This document shows, in pieces, positions 5,597-7,117 of a DNA stretch of 7,117 nt. How positions within the stretch are numbered: the first letter of the stretch is position 1; each line of letters starts with the position of its first letter. Under the pieces are notes generated by a model. The model had not been told where the DNA came from and ran no database searches. It worked only from the letters and a program-made list of their open reading frames with translations. The DNA lies in NCBI GenBank assembly GCA_002328745.1, contig DCVQ01000020.1:52208-59324 (forward strand), written 5' to 3'. This stretch comes from Actinobacteria bacterium UBA2184. Lineage in GTDB: Bacteria; Actinomycetota; Coriobacteriia; Anaerosomatales; Anaerosomataceae. A program made the position numbers and the translations under genes.

Positions 5597-6361
5597 TCAC
5601 GAGAAGTGCGCGACGAGCGCGGCCACGAGGGCCGGCACCGCGTACTCCCCGGGTTCCACATGAACCTCGAGACCGGCGCTTCTCGCCGCCCTGGCCGCCA
5701 CCGGGCCGATGACCGCGACAACGAGCGCCGAGACGTCCACGCCCTCAGTCAGCGCGAGGAAACCCCGCACCGTCGACGGCGACGTGAACACCACCGCATC
5801 GGCCTGGCCGGCGCGCAACCGCTCCAGGACCGCGGAGTCGCCGGGACCGGTCACGGTGCGGTACACCGGCACCACGTCCACGCGCGCTCCCCGGGCGGTG
5901 AGGCCCTCGGGCAGCACCTCTCGCGCATCGAGCGCGCGCGGCAGAAGCACACGCGTGCCCTCGCCCACGCCCCGCTCGCACAGGCCCTCTAAGACGCCCT
6001 CGCCCACATGCTCGCCGGGCACGAAGTCCGGAACGATGCCGTGAGCGCCGAGCGCATCGGCCGTGGCCGGGCCGACGGCTGCGACCCGCAGTCCCGCGAG
6101 CTGCCGCGCGTCCTTGGTGGCAGCGTGCAGCCTGCCGAAGAAGCGCTCTACCGCATTCGCCGAGGTGAACACCGCCCAGTGATAGACGTCCAGGTTGCGG
6201 ACCGCCTCGTCCGCCGGCCCCCAGTCCTCGGGATCGACGATCTCGATGGAGGGGAACACGAGCACTTCGGCGCCCTCGGCCTCGAGCAGTCCCACCAGCG
6301 TGCCGGCCTGCGCGCTCGCGCGCGTGACCACGATACGCTTGCCTGCGAGCGGTCCGCCCAT
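5597..6361 (-). CDS. hemD: Uroporphyrinogen-III synthase
   Basis: 254 residues, the usual length for a stand-alone HemD. The enzyme closes hydroxymethylbilane with inversion of ring D to make uroporphyrinogen III. HemD sequences vary widely, but the weak hallmarks are present: KRIVVTRASAQAGTL near the N-terminus, VFTSANAVERFF (64-75), AAVGPATADAL (94-104), and VFTSPSTVRGFL (191-202) in the second half of the bilobed fold, followed by VAVIGPVAARAA (215-226). The ATG at 6361 was chosen because the conserved region begins there and a GAGG lies 10 bases upstream; a GTG two codons earlier is possible. A longer open frame to 6589 overlaps hemC and is arginine/serine-rich, so it was not used. The 16-bp gap after hemC indicates one operon. 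No uroporphyrinogen methyltransferase domain is fused, unlike the CobA-HemD fusions of some anaerobes. Confidence 0.93.
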   Translation of the reverse strand: MGGPLAGKRIVVTRASAQAGTLVGLLEAEGAEVLVFPSIEIVDPEDWGPADEAVRNLDVYHWAVFTSANAVERFFGRLHAATKDARQLAGLRVAAVGPATADALGAHGIVPDFVPGEHVGEGVLEGLCERGVGEGTRVLLPRALDAREVLPEGLTARGARVDVVPVYRTVTGPGDSAVLERLRAGQADAVVFTSPSTVRGFLALTEGVDVSALVVAVIGPVAARAARSAGLEVHVEPGEYAVPALVAALVAHFS

Positions 6362-6377
6362 GCCCACCACACCTCGC

Positions 6378-7117
6378 TTACGTGCCGAGCAGCGTGTCCA
6401 CATCGGCGGCCTCGCGGATCTCCGCGAGGATCTCGCCCGCGCCGAGCGCGAGCAGCCGCTCGACCATCGCCTCACCGAGCGCCTCGGGCTCGCCCGCGTC
6501 GCCGCACAGCTGCTCGCGGACGATGCGCTTCCCGTCGACCGAGCCGACGAGCGCGTCCATGGTGAGCGTACCCTCCTCGTAGCGCGCATACGCGCCGATC
6601 GGCACCTGGCACCCGCCCTCGAGGCGGCGCATGACGACGCGCTCGGCGCTCACGCACTCCATCGTCTCCGGGTGGCCGATCTGCTCGAGCACGTGCAGCA
6701 TGAACTCGTCGTCCTCGCGGATCTCGATGCCGATCGCGCCCTGGCCCACGGCCGGGACCATCTGCTCAACGGGGACGTAGCTCGTGATGCGATCGGCCCA
6801 GCCCATGCGCGTGATGCCCGCCGAGGCGAGCACGACGGCAGCGAGCTCTCCGGTCTCGGCCTTGCGCATGCGGGTGTCGAGGTTCCCGCGGACGTCGACG
6901 ATCTCGAGGTCCGGCCGTACATGCACCACCTGCGACCGACGGCGCAGGCTCGACGTGCCGAGCTTCGCACCCTCGGGCAAGGTGGCGAGGTCGTACCCGG
7001 CTCCCGAGACGATCACGTCGCGCGGGTCGACCCGCTCGGGCATGGCCGCGATGATGCAGCCTTCGGGCAGCTCGGTGGGGACGTCCTTCATCGAGTGCAC
7101 GCACAGGTCCACGGTGC
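6378..7117 (-). CDS. hemC: Hydroxymethylbilane synthase (porphobilinogen deaminase), 5' end outside window
   Basis: The last 246 or so codons are present; roughly the first 60-70 of a normal ~310-residue protein lie beyond the window, so the frame runs to the edge. HemC joins four porphobilinogen units into linear hydroxymethylbilane in the cytoplasm. Near the edge is VDLCVHSMKDVPTELPEG, the family motif carrying substrate-contact residues; GTSSLRRRSQ and VRGNLDTRMRK follow as the basic segments that hold the growing chain. EGGCQVPIGAYA contains the cysteine that binds the dipyrromethane cofactor by thioether. The gene ends at a TAA 16 bp before hemD. Codons are strongly G/C-ending. It is the first visible gene of the heme run in the direction of transcription. 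Confidence 0.97.
   Translation of the reverse strand, partial: TVDLCVHSMKDVPTELPEGCIIAAMPERVDPRDVIVSGAGYDLATLPEGAKLGTSSLRRRSQVVHVRPDLEIVDVRGNLDTRMRKAETGELAAVVLASAGITRMGWADRITSYVPVEQMVPAVGQGAIGIEIREDDEFMLHVLEQIGHPETMECVSAERVVMRRLEGGCQVPIGAYARYEEGTLTMDALVGSVDGKRIVREQLCGDAGEPEALGEAMVERLLALGAGEILAEIREAADVDTLLGT

Noticed and set aside
6362..6589. N-terminal extension of hemD by 76 codons
   Set aside because: It overlaps the hemC 3' end and reads as Arg/Ser-rich antisense-like sequence; HemD motifs begin directly after the ATG at 6361.

Overview
The window reads as a high-GC, actinobacterial- or deltaproteobacterial-type chromosome, probably from an anaerobe. It holds part of a heme-synthesis locus, interrupted by a three-gene membrane glycosylation cassette. 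All genes lie on the minus strand, so transcription runs from right to left. Taxonomy is inferred only from composition, the pathway and typical Shine-Dalgarno sites; a search would be needed to fix it.

Right part (5400-7117): the 3' portion of hemC (hydroxymethylbilane synthase, cut by the window edge), then hemD (uroporphyrinogen-III synthase) after a 16-bp gap. Next come a promoter-like element, a tRNA-Ala(CGC) gene with encoded CCA, and a strong GC hairpin between the tRNA and hemB. hemB (porphobilinogen synthase, zinc type) follows at 4391-5371. HemB, HemC and HemD together take aminolevulinate to uroporphyrinogen III.

Middle part (1181-4354): three genes resembling a GtrA/GtrB/GtrC-type module. 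They encode a polytopic GT-C-like glycosyltransferase, a GtrB-like polyprenyl-phosphate glycosyltransferase and a small GtrA-family membrane protein. The model known from phage and O-antigen systems is that GtrB loads a sugar onto a lipid carrier, GtrA helps flip it across the membrane, and the third enzyme transfers it to an acceptor on the outer face. Synonymous codon use is looser here than in hemB and the ahbD core, which suggests a separate origin.

Left part (1-1073): a radical-SAM protein, cut at the window edge, that matches AhbD (heme b synthase) in its core motifs. This enzyme ends the siroheme-dependent heme pathway, which starts from the uroporphyrinogen III made by HemBCD. The glycosylation cassette therefore sits between early and late steps of one heme route. 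A 107-bp gap before ahbD carries a candidate promoter and a short dyad.

No mobile element, CRISPR array, rRNA or clear defence system is visible. No gene-free stretch exceeds 300 bases. The most unusual points are the cassette's position, a CPHC knuckle at the end of GtrB, a His-Pro-Gly repeat at the start of AhbD, and a tRNA gene with a hairpin inside the heme gene run.
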